Shown in pieces: positions 1 to 8,045 of a stretch of 46,126 nt of DNA (within the stretch, counting starts at the first letter, position 1; each line of letters begins with the position of its first letter). Below the pieces are notes generated by a model that worked only from the letters and a program-made list of their open reading frames with translations, made no database searches and had not been told where the DNA came from. The stretch comes from a virus. The translations under genes and the position numbers were made by a program. The stretch lies in the IMG/VR virus record IMGVR_UViG_3300021478_000048, positions 1 to 46,126 of that record; one strand, 5' to 3'.

Positions 1-413
1 TTGGTCGGCACGCCCGCGGGCCATGCGATCGTGCCGGTCGGTGTGATCGAAGTTGTGCCGTTCGTGCCCGCCGGGGTTCCGCCACTGGTCGAGCTGGTCG
101 TCTGATTCGCGGTGCCCGAGAAGGTCTGCGCGGAGACGGTGCCCGCGGGCGTGATCGAGGAGCTGCCGCCGGTTGTGCCAACGTCCGAGTTCGCCGCGAT
201 CGTGCCGAGGGCAAATTTGCCGTTGAGCGCCGTAACTTCGGAAAAGCCCGAGGGGCAGCTCGCCGCCAGGGTGAGGATGATCCCGCCGGAAGGGAAGGCA
301 TAGCCCGAGGGCATCGCCCCTGCCGGAAGCTGGCCCGCCGTCGAACCAACCGGGATGCCTTGCGCGAGACAGCCGCAGGAGAGTGCCAGAAGTGCAACGA
401 AGAGTTTGTGCAT
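1..413 (-). CDS. Tail collar-like secreted fibre protein, N-terminal part (gene crosses contig ends)
   Basis: The ATG is at 413 and the frame stays open to base 1. Because the window ends overlap, it continues in frame at 45979 and stops at 45451, giving about 313 aa. Residues 1-18 look like a Sec signal peptide (MHKLFVALLAL, then SCGCLAQ), with two Cys that could alternatively form a weak lipobox. Residues about 30-75 (PSGF, LNGKFALGT, VGTTGGS) resemble phage tail-collar domains. The start lies 5 nt after the stop of the upstream gene (416), so it is probably cotranscribed with it. Identification as a receptor-contacting virion protein is inferred from collar resemblance and late position. 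The signal peptide is unusual for a virion protein. Confidence 0.75.
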   Translation of the reverse strand, partial: MHKLFVALLALSCGCLAQGIPVGSTAGQLPAGAMPSGYAFPSGGIILTLAASCPSGFSEVTALNGKFALGTIAANSDVGTTGGSSSITPAGTVSAQTFSGTANQTTSSTSGGTPAGTNGTTSITPTGTIAWPAGVPT

Positions 414-415
414 TG

Positions 416-1675
416 TTATTGGTTCCCAATATGGAAGAAGAAGCACATCCCGTTCACCGCAACCGTGTCCATGTTGAGGATGAAGTTTGCTCCAGGGGTG
501 ATCGTCTTCACCGGGATCGCTGGGACGACGCTAGGCGCAGTGTTACAAGTTTTTCCCAGGCGCGTGTTGGCCGAGCCGGTCGCGGTAATGAAGATGTCGC
601 TATTTGCGCCCGCTGCCGTGGTGTCGATTTCGCAGGTGCCAGCCGAGGCCGCTACATCGCAGTACACGACGCCTTCCGAAGCTGCCCCGCAACTCGCGAC
701 AGAAGGGTTTGCTGCTGTTCCTACCGCAGCACAGTTGGAGCTAGTCCAATACTGGGTTGCCGTAAAAGGCGCAAATTGACCAACCGCGCCCGCCTCCGAA
801 CCGAGGCCGCCGTTCGCCGGTCGTAGACAATGCGAGCAGACTGGGGGGAGCGGTGGGCCATAAGTCGCGAACCCCACCCAGGGATCACCAGGGCCTTCGA
901 CTGCAAACAAACCCGAGCTGCCATTTGTGTTCTGTGTGCCCTGCAATCCATAAAGGACCGTCCCGCTTCCTGCCGAATCCGTCCAGAAGAAGACATCGCT
1001 CGGCGCATCATAGTTAAAGCCCGACGAAGGCAGCATCGCCGGAAAAATCACGGGGACATTGATTGGATCGGTACTTGCCGGAATGGAAAACAGCGTGTTT
1101 GTGATCGTACCCGTCGAGAATGTTCCATCGGCGGTATTGCTGGCCGAGCCGAACTTCAAGGTGTTTGTGGATCCGCCTCGGCTCAGATAGCCGCCGCAAT
1201 TGGAAGAATCGTTCGCATCGAGAGTGTTGCTGTCGGCAAAACAGATCGAGGCCGAAGCGCCGATCGCTATCGCGCGCGCAGAGCCCGCAACAGTGTTACG
1301 GAAAGCGAACACCTGCGTGCCAGAGCGCTCAAAAATCCAATTCGGCCGCCCGGCAGCAATATAAAACCCATCGGTGGGGAACGATGCCGAACTCAGTTGA
1401 GGATGGCTGACATCGCCGTCCGGCAACAGCAGCGGATAGCTGAGGCCCCCGCCCCCACCGCTTGCGATCTTCGTCCAAGTGCCGCTGACGCAGGCCCAGA
1501 GATCTCCTGGTCCCATGACGAGTTGGATGATCGAGGTAGAAGAGCACGCCCCCGCTGGCGCGACCAAGACATAGCGCACGCCCGCGACATAATCCGAGCC
1601 GCCGGGGCCGGTCTGTGCAAGCGCCGCCGCGGCGAGCAGAGTGACAAGCGCAAAAAAACGAGCGATGGTCTTCAT
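416..1675 (-). CDS. Secreted-type virion or fibre protein
   Basis: 419 aa. Residues 1-20 form a clear Sec signal peptide (MKTIARFFALVTLL, then AAAALAQ). The mature part begins with a Gly-rich stretch and a short motif (GDLWACVSGTWTKI) resembling modules used at the N-terminus of environmental phage fibre proteins. The middle is Ser/Thr/Gly-rich. The C-terminal region has paired Cys and a beta-rich end (NMDTVAVNGMCFFFHIGNQ) like many unclassified phage tail proteins. It lies between two other signal-peptide proteins and is probably in one operon with the collar gene. Weak SD: AAGG about 11 nt before ATG. No enzymatic motif was seen; the fibre role is inferred. Confidence 0.7.
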   Translation of the reverse strand: MKTIARFFALVTLLAAAALAQTGPGGSDYVAGVRYVLVAPAGACSSTSIIQLVMGPGDLWACVSGTWTKIASGGGGGLSYPLLLPDGDVSHPQLSSASFPTDGFYIAAGRPNWIFERSGTQVFAFRNTVAGSARAIAIGASASICFADSNTLDANDSSNCGGYLSRGGSTNTLKFGSASNTADGTFSTGTITNTLFSIPASTDPINVPVIFPAMLPSSGFNYDAPSDVFFWTDSAGSGTVLYGLQGTQNTNGSSGLFAVEGPGDPWVGFATYGPPLPPVCSHCLRPANGGLGSEAGAVGQFAPFTATQYWTSSNCAAVGTAANPSVASCGAASEGVVYCDVAASAGTCEIDTTAAGANSDIFITATGSANTRLGKTCNTAPSVVPAIPVKTITPGANFILNMDTVAVNGMCFFFHIGNQ

Positions 1676-1691
1676 AAAGTGAAACGCCTTT

Positions 1692-3548
1692 CTAGTTGCT
1701 CAAAAGTGGAGTGATGTCGAGGAAGCTGGCGAAATTCGGCGAAAGCGTGCCCGTAACCAGCGCCCAATGCAGCGTGGCCGTCGAGTTCGCGTTGCAGAGT
1801 GCATCGAGGCGAAACGTCACGGTCGAGCCTGCCGCGTAGGTCTGCGAGGTGATCTGCGAACCCGTGAGCCCGATGAAACCGGATCCGTTGGCGTTCTGTG
1901 CATTCGCGCCTGCAAAGGCGACGCTGTTCGTGGTGTCAAACACTTGCGTCGCGCACGCATTTGGCCCCGCAGTGATCCAGAGCCCGTAGCGAATGTCAGC
2001 GCGATAGGTTCCTGGGGCGCTTGGAAAGGTGACGCTCTTGGTGAGCACTCCGTTCTGTTGACTGTTAGCGGTGAGGCTGACCGGCAGGCCCGCGGTCGAG
2101 GCGCTCTGCGGTGCGCCGACGCCGGTCGGCACAGTTGGAAAGGTGCAACCCGTTGTCGTCGCGCCTGCGTTCGAGCTCTTGCAAACCGGCGTGCCGGTCG
2201 ATCCTGAGAACGTGCCCGCGGTGAGCACGAGTGCGTCGGTGCCCTGCTGCGCCTGGCTGAAGAGCCCAGGGCCGTACAGATCGACCAGGTATGCCCCCCC
2301 GCCGACGTTGGTCGACAAGATCCGCCCGAGGATCTCGGTGCCGATCGGGGGCAGGGAAGGGGGCGCAAGGCCCGAGTCGTGCCCGTCGCCCGCGACCGTG
2401 GTGCTCGCGATGATCCAATCGCCTGCGGTCGTCGCGCCATCCATGAAGACCGCGACGCTGCCGCTCTGCTGGATCGTGGCGTTGCCGGTTGTGCCTGCGC
2501 CCGCCGTGACTACGCCGACGATTCCCTTTGTGTCGGTCGTCGCTGCGATCACCGCGGTTGAGGGCGCGCCGGTGAGCTTGGCGAAGCGATTGAGCGAGGT
2601 GCCAGTCGATCCGGCATTCGCGATCGTGAAGGGATTCGAGCAGGTGCCGAAGGTCGAGCCGGATCCGGTCGACTGGATGCAGTTGCCCGCCGTTCCATAA
2701 CTGCTATTGATCTGGTAGCCGGTCGTCGTGTTGAGCGTCGAAGCGCTTTGCGTGCTCGTGTTTTGGTTCGAGGTGCCGATCGCGGTCGCGTTGGTGCCGT
2801 CCCAGGTGAAGGCTTGCGTCGTGACGCCGCTCGCCGCGACCGCGGCCGCGCCGATCGTGTTGCCCGGCCAATTGAAGGTGTGCCCGTTCGAGGAGATCTG
2901 AAAAATCACAATCGCCGGGGGCACGATCGCGCTTGCGGCCGTCAGGTTGCTTGCGGTACAGTTCGCGGTCACGTTGACAACGAAGGTTTGCAACTGCGAC
3001 GTGATCGGGAACAAGGTCGACGCCGGGCAGCTCACGGCCGTTGTCACCGGCGTGGTTGCCGTTCCGGCCGCGCCGGGCACGTCGATCGTGTACGGGCCGG
3101 AACTGACGCCCTCGATCGTCAGGGTGAAATCGTAGAGGCCGCCCTGGGCAAGCCATACGCCGAGCGAGCCGTCGAAAGCGCCGGTCGCGACGCAGGTGCT
3201 AGAGCCCTGCAAAACGATCTGCGCGTTCGTGGGACACGAGACGCTCAGTGTTTCGTTTGTGTAAGTTGTGACGTAGTTCGTGCAGGGCACCGCGTTCGCC
3301 GGGTGCCCGCAGAGCGCGAGGCCCGCGCCCGGCACGGCGAAGATCGGCGGGAAGCTGGAACCCCCCGTAATCATGGTGACGCCCGCGGATCCGGGCGTGC
3401 CGAGATCCCAGCGAACGCCTTGCGCCGCGGCCGAAGTGACAAAAAGTGTCAAGAAAACGGACACCAGGAGCGCCGAAAAGATGCGACCTTGGTGCCGTAC
3501 CCGAGTACCCGAGTTTGTTCTAAATTTACGCATAAGGAGATTCACCAT
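1692..3548 (-). CDS. Large secreted-type virion or fibre protein
   Basis: About 618 aa from an ATG at 3548 preceded by AAGGA at 8 nt; an alternative ATG lies at 3533. A basic N-region (RKFRTNSGTRVRHQGR) precedes a hydrophobic segment (FSALLVSVFLTLFV) and the cleavage-like TSAAAQ. The mature protein is Ser/Thr/Ala/Gly-rich with dispersed Cys and no catalytic motif, in the manner of long beta-structured fibres. The C-terminal third (about 470-618) looks like a compact beta domain. The start codon overlaps, on the opposite strand, the start codon of the plus-strand gene at 3547. Confidence 0.65.
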   Translation of the reverse strand: MVNLLMRKFRTNSGTRVRHQGRIFSALLVSVFLTLFVTSAAAQGVRWDLGTPGSAGVTMITGGSSFPPIFAVPGAGLALCGHPANAVPCTNYVTTYTNETLSVSCPTNAQIVLQGSSTCVATGAFDGSLGVWLAQGGLYDFTLTIEGVSSGPYTIDVPGAAGTATTPVTTAVSCPASTLFPITSQLQTFVVNVTANCTASNLTAASAIVPPAIVIFQISSNGHTFNWPGNTIGAAAVAASGVTTQAFTWDGTNATAIGTSNQNTSTQSASTLNTTTGYQINSSYGTAGNCIQSTGSGSTFGTCSNPFTIANAGSTGTSLNRFAKLTGAPSTAVIAATTDTKGIVGVVTAGAGTTGNATIQQSGSVAVFMDGATTAGDWIIASTTVAGDGHDSGLAPPSLPPIGTEILGRILSTNVGGGAYLVDLYGPGLFSQAQQGTDALVLTAGTFSGSTGTPVCKSSNAGATTTGCTFPTVPTGVGAPQSASTAGLPVSLTANSQQNGVLTKSVTFPSAPGTYRADIRYGLWITAGPNACATQVFDTTNSVAFAGANAQNANGSGFIGLTGSQITSQTYAAGSTVTFRLDALCNANSTATLHWALVTGTLSPNFASFLDITPLLSN

Positions 3549-4176
3549 GAAAAGGATCCTTGCACTCACCAGCTTGTTGTTCCTCACCGCACTCACCCAC
3601 GCCCAAGCCGGGTTTCAGGCGACGGCTAACAGCGGCAGTCTTTCGAATCACCAGGACTGCTCAACCACTCCCTGCACCGTGGTCGATACCCGGATCTCGA
3701 CGAGTTCGGCGTCGGGCTTCACTTCGCCCGCGCAAGTCACGTTCGTGCATTTCAGCGGCAAAGACTTCAACGCCTCGCCGGACAATGGCGTCATCGAGTT
3801 CGGCCAGTTCCAATTAGGAACCGGCTCGTTTCTCAGCGGCAGCCTGGCGTCGACCGCGCTCTTCGATGTCGATCAGAGTTACGTGACGATCGGCACGAAC
3901 GGTTCATGCGGCCAGTTCAACGCCGCGGGCACCTGCAAGCCGGGGGGCTTCCTGCCCAACACCGCAACGATGTTTGTCGGCGTCTTCGTCGGCCGGATCT
4001 CCTGGTCGACCAACGCCGACAATTCGCACGTCCTCATGGGCACCGTGCGCGGCTTCGTCAACGGGGGAACCACGCAAGTGTTTCTCAACCTCACCGCGAC
4101 GACTGCGGCCGACTCGAACCCGTTCGCCTCGAACGGTTGGCTCAATATCGCGACGGTGACGATCGCGCCGTTCTAG
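3547..4176 (+). CDS. Secreted protein of unknown function, embedded in the late region
   Basis: 209 aa. The start is set by a strong SD (AAGGAG, 7 nt before the ATG). Residues 1-20 form a Sec signal peptide (MKRILALTSLLFLTAL, then THAQ). The mature part is about 190 aa with Cys pairs (DCSTTPC; CGQFNAAGTC), beta-rich and soluble. It is one of few plus-strand genes in the window and lies between minus-strand fibre and ejection genes. Its stop shares the palindrome CTAG at 4173-4176 with the stop of the convergent 1290-aa gene. It could be a periplasmic or outer-surface effector (for example superinfection exclusion) or a host-derived secreted protein; no family was recognised. Confidence 0.75.
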   Translation: MKRILALTSLLFLTALTHAQAGFQATANSGSLSNHQDCSTTPCTVVDTRISTSSASGFTSPAQVTFVHFSGKDFNASPDNGVIEFGQFQLGTGSFLSGSLASTALFDVDQSYVTIGTNGSCGQFNAAGTCKPGGFLPNTATMFVGVFVGRISWSTNADNSHVLMGTVRGFVNGGTTQVFLNLTATTAADSNPFASNGWLNIATVTIAPF

Positions 4177-7100
4177 GCGGGGATCGCGAGCTCGGGGATC
4201 TCGTGCTGCGGAAGGGGCGCAGCACGGTTCTCCGAGATAGGTTGCCCTTCTTTTAGGACCGACTTCTTCATTTCCGGCGTGATCGGCATCGTGTGAACCG
4301 TGTGATCGAGGAAGCCTTCGCGACGCATCAGCTTTTCCGCCTGTTCTCTCGAATCGAACTCTCCGACGGGCTCGCCATGCCGATCAATCACGTCGACACC
4401 GCCGTCGTCGCGCTCGTGAACTGAATAACGCTCGTCATCGCCGAGCGAGCTCGGCACGGTTCCTTCCTCGACCTTTGCGCCCCACTTCTTCCCGTACTTG
4501 TTTAGGAAATTCGGGATCGCTTTGTCGTACAGGTTGTGCGCCCACTCGCCGCCGATCTTTAGATCCGTGCCTTCAAGTTCGTGTGTGTAGGGTTGAGCGT
4601 CCCATGCGCCCTCGGGCCAATCGCCCTCTTCGTCCGGTTCTTCGTCGGGCGTCCAATCCTCGTCATACTTGATGTGATCGTGCTTTTGGAGTTCGTCGGA
4701 AAGGCCCTTCCCGACCAGTTCTTCGACATCCTTCCAGGAAACATTTTCTTTTTCGAGCACTTCGCTGCCGCCGTGATCGTAGGCAGTAAAGCGCGCCGCT
4801 TCGGGATCGTATGTGATCCGGTCGATGTGCTTCGTCAGGTCGTAGCGCTGCGCCTGTTGCTCGCCCGTCGTCCACCCAATCCGGTCGTAGCCATTTTCTG
4901 CGGCATAGCGCAGCATCCGCTTGAGTGCGAGCTCGTGCCAATCGGTTTTGAAAGGCGCATCGGGCACCTTGCCGCTACGACTCCCACTTCCATATTCCCG
5001 CGCGAGTTGCACCATCTGGTTGCGTTGCTGCGCACGCCCCCACTGTTCCGCTTGTTCGAACGTTGGAAATACATCGGCGAGGCTATTGTGCGTGACGCGA
5101 AACCCGCTTTGCTGCCCTTCAGGGAAGGGCATCCCGCGCGATTGCCATCCGCTGCCCTCATACTTGACGATGCGCACTGGATCCACGAAGCGGGCGCTGT
5201 AGCCATCGGGCGGGGTTGCCGGGACAATCTCCCACGCCGTTGCACCGTTGACGTACTGGAAGGGGCGCGTGATTTGTTCAGGGATCTGCGGTTGCGCCGA
5301 AACCCGCGGCGCATAGCCTTGTTGTTTTCCCCGCTGGTGCCAGTCGCTTTGCACTTCTTCGAGGAAGAGCATCGGCTTGCCGTCCTGGCCGACGCGCTCG
5401 TCGAAGCGGACGTGCGCAATGATATTCGGCGAGTTGAAGTGTGAACTATTGAAGCCGCCATCGCGCGTGGTGCGCACCGCTTCCGAAAGGTATTGCCGCG
5501 TGAGTTCTTCCTCGGGGCTGATTTTTTGCGCCCACTGGCCGCCCGCGGCATATTTGTTCTGCATTCGCTGCGCGAACTCGTCGAAGGCGGCTTGCGCTTC
5601 GGCCGCGCCGGGGTTGGGCATCTGCATCAGCATTTCGGTGTAGTCGCCCTTCGGCCCTGGGAGCGAGTATTGCTCATACTTGGCTTTCCCGTTGCTCTGC
5701 GCCGCCTCATTCACGAGATCGCGGGCCTGCTGCCAGTCGGATTGCGCCTGCATGAATTCACGCGCGGCATAGCGCGCCTCGCGCGGTTCAATTTCGTAAG
5801 ATCCGCGAATCCCATTGCGCAGTTCCGATGCCATCAGTTCCGCAACGCCGTTGGTGTGCCACTGGCGCAATTCGTTGAGCAGCGCACCGTAGGCTTGATT
5901 CATGTTGTGCGTTGCTTGGTCGAATTTGTCTTGCAGTTCGGTGTCGGCCGTCTTGAGGTTGGTTTCTTCGAGCCGGATCTGATTCTCGCGAATGAACTGC
6001 TGCACTTCGGCCTTCGTGACTTTGGGCTTGCTCTTGAGAAAGTCGTCGAGGCCCATCCATTTGATCTCGTCTTCCTTGACGCCGGAATTGCGCAGCGTGG
6101 CGAGGATCTGCTCGCCCGAGCCCTTGCCGCCAATCTTCTCCTGGACGATCTTCGCGGCCTTCGAATAGAACATGGGCGCGTCGGCAGGTTCGATGTCGAT
6201 CATATTTTCGAGGCCGGGGATCGCGGGTTGCATGGTTTGCTTCCAGAGCTGCTCAAGATAGGGCTTCACGCCCTCGCCGAGTTCGTCGAGCATCTTCTGC
6301 GACCAGGCTCCGAACTCGCGCGCGCCCGCTTCTAAGTGGAAGAGCCCGATCTTGGCCGCGTCGGCGAGCATGGTCGGATCGAATCCAGTGTTAGAACGGA
6401 ACATCTTGTCGGCGAGATCCTTCTTAGCTTGCGCCGCCTGTTCCGCCGTTACTCCCTGGTTTCGGCTGCCGTAGCTCGTCGAAGATGCCGGGTCGGCGAA
6501 AGGGGGGCGTTGCTCACCCTCCCCGCCGTTGAGCTGTTCAACGGATTTCTGCAACGGGTCGGTGAGGTCGGCGTTCGGTGCGAGCGGCTGCGCGCCGTTC
6601 GGTGTGTTCAAAAGCGTTTGGCGGGGGATCTTGGTGTTTTCGACCTGCGTCGGGATCTCCTGCCCGGCCTGCCACTCGTCGAGGGGCACTTGGATCCCGC
6701 GGCCGTTGCGGGGCGCTTTCTTCGCGGCCGCGTTGTTCGCCATGTCCTGTTGCACTTCGACCTGGCGCGGATCCACCTCGGGGTTTGCTCCCCGCATCAG
6801 CGTTTCCGTGTCGGGCTCGGGTTCGAGCGGGTTGGGCGTGTAGCCGGTTGGCGGCTGCGCTTTCGCGGCCTTCTTTCCGGCCGCGTCCTTCGCTTGCTGC
6901 TGCGCGACTTCCTCGGCGAACGGGTCGCCCTGGGGATTGCCCCCACGCATGAGCGTCTCGGTGTCAGATTCGGGCTCGGGCGTGTCGACGGTGTAGCCGG
7001 TCGGCGGCTGCACGCCGCGGATCCCGCCCTTCGGCACCTTCGGCCCTTCGGGGATCCCAGGCTCGGCCGGGGGCGATTCAGGAATGCCCTCCGCTGGCGC

Positions 7101-8045
7101 TACAGGCGCTTCCCTGACGACTTTCCCGCCCGAGCTGGTCAGGTATTGCACCTTCATCCGGCCCGTTGCAGGGTCACGTACAACGCGGCGATTGGCATCG
7201 AGCAGGCCCTCGGGTTCGTCGACCGCAGTCGACGGCGGCAGCTCGGTCGGTTTGGGGCGTAGTAGGCCGCGGACGGGCTGCGGCGGCGGTGTTGCATCTG
7301 GGAGCGGCTCTTCGGCCGCGGGCGCTTCCACTGGCGGCGCTTCGGGTGTGCGAGGGCCACGCAGGCCGCCCGCTACGCCGCCGCCGACCAGGCCGCCGAC
7401 GTTGCCCGCGAACTCGGTCTCGTCGGGATCTGCGCCGAGAGAACTTGCCCCCTCTTGCGCGCCGACCTGCCCGGCCTTTGCACCGCTGAGAACTTTTGCC
7501 AGGCCGATCGGGTTCTCGCCTATTTCCGGGCCGATCACGGGGGAAGCAACATCGAGCGCGGCGCTGGTGAGCCGGTTCACTCCCCGCAGGCGCTTGCCTG
7601 GTGTTGCGACTTCCTGCAAGCCCTGCACAGTCTTGTCGCCGGTCGGCTGTTCGCCTGACAATTCTCGGGTCGAAACAGCGCCAGGTGTGCCGGTCACGGC
7701 GTTGATTCCCATGCGCGCGATGTCGCGCAGCCCCAGCGACGACTTGGCAGGCGCGAGAGTAAGGGGCGGGCTCGTGTCTTCGTCCGGACCGCTGTACTCG
7801 TCGCCGAGGATGCGGTCGGAGATGCGCGCGGGCAATTCGAGCGCCTGCTCGGCAACGCGCTGCGGTGTGGCAACGGGTTCGACTTTGATGTGCGACTTCG
7901 GCAACGGCGGCGGGTTCTTGGAAAAATCGGGGCGTGCGGCCGCGCCAGGCGTCGCTTCTTTCTCGTCGCTCCACGCAAAGCGGTTGCTCGCCGCGGACTG
8001 CGGCGGCGTGTCGTCGTCGGACCAGGTGAGAGGCTTTTGCGGCAT
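4173..8045 (-). CDS. Large polyvalent-type internal virion (ejection) protein
   Basis: 1290 aa. The N-terminal approximately 450 residues are Pro/Glu-rich and disordered, with repeated motifs (QPPTGYT and TETLMRGG/A-N-P). From about residue 560 on it resembles domains of phage and conjugative-element polyvalent proteins: a small domain with KEDEIKWMGLDDFLKSKPKV near 640-700; a block with FNSSHFNSPNIIAHVRFD and FLEEVQSDWHQRG near 850-900; and LKRMLRYAAENGYDRIGWTTG near 1055-1080. Such proteins are thought to enter the cell with the DNA and act early against defences. The ATG immediately follows the stop of the 599-aa gene. The ejection role is inferred from size, position and domain style. Confidence 0.75.
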   Translation of the reverse strand: MPQKPLTWSDDDTPPQSAASNRFAWSDEKEATPGAAARPDFSKNPPPLPKSHIKVEPVATPQRVAEQALELPARISDRILGDEYSGPDEDTSPPLTLAPAKSSLGLRDIARMGINAVTGTPGAVSTRELSGEQPTGDKTVQGLQEVATPGKRLRGVNRLTSAALDVASPVIGPEIGENPIGLAKVLSGAKAGQVGAQEGASSLGADPDETEFAGNVGGLVGGGVAGGLRGPRTPEAPPVEAPAAEEPLPDATPPPQPVRGLLRPKPTELPPSTAVDEPEGLLDANRRVVRDPATGRMKVQYLTSSGGKVVREAPVAPAEGIPESPPAEPGIPEGPKVPKGGIRGVQPPTGYTVDTPEPESDTETLMRGGNPQGDPFAEEVAQQQAKDAAGKKAAKAQPPTGYTPNPLEPEPDTETLMRGANPEVDPRQVEVQQDMANNAAAKKAPRNGRGIQVPLDEWQAGQEIPTQVENTKIPRQTLLNTPNGAQPLAPNADLTDPLQKSVEQLNGGEGEQRPPFADPASSTSYGSRNQGVTAEQAAQAKKDLADKMFRSNTGFDPTMLADAAKIGLFHLEAGAREFGAWSQKMLDELGEGVKPYLEQLWKQTMQPAIPGLENMIDIEPADAPMFYSKAAKIVQEKIGGKGSGEQILATLRNSGVKEDEIKWMGLDDFLKSKPKVTKAEVQQFIRENQIRLEETNLKTADTELQDKFDQATHNMNQAYGALLNELRQWHTNGVAELMASELRNGIRGSYEIEPREARYAAREFMQAQSDWQQARDLVNEAAQSNGKAKYEQYSLPGPKGDYTEMLMQMPNPGAAEAQAAFDEFAQRMQNKYAAGGQWAQKISPEEELTRQYLSEAVRTTRDGGFNSSHFNSPNIIAHVRFDERVGQDGKPMLFLEEVQSDWHQRGKQQGYAPRVSAQPQIPEQITRPFQYVNGATAWEIVPATPPDGYSARFVDPVRIVKYEGSGWQSRGMPFPEGQQSGFRVTHNSLADVFPTFEQAEQWGRAQQRNQMVQLAREYGSGSRSGKVPDAPFKTDWHELALKRMLRYAAENGYDRIGWTTGEQQAQRYDLTKHIDRITYDPEAARFTAYDHGGSEVLEKENVSWKDVEELVGKGLSDELQKHDHIKYDEDWTPDEEPDEEGDWPEGAWDAQPYTHELEGTDLKIGGEWAHNLYDKAIPNFLNKYGKKWGAKVEEGTVPSSLGDDERYSVHERDDGGVDVIDRHGEPVGEFDSREQAEKLMRREGFLDHTVHTMPITPEMKKSVLKEGQPISENRAAPLPQHEIPELAIPA

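Noticed and set aside
1-147. Direct terminal repeat as true phage ends
   Set aside because: The overlap is short, interrupts a gene that closes in frame, and tip mismatches resemble assembly artefact.
830-1714. Long plus-strand frame opposite the 419-aa fibre gene
   Set aside because: Antisense shadow with Arg-rich composition and no SD; the minus-strand protein has a clear signal peptide and domain-like pattern.
3280-3546. Extended plus-strand start for the 3547 gene
   Set aside because: The extra 89 residues oppose the 618-aa fibre gene, and the ATG at 3547 has a perfect SD followed by a signal peptide.
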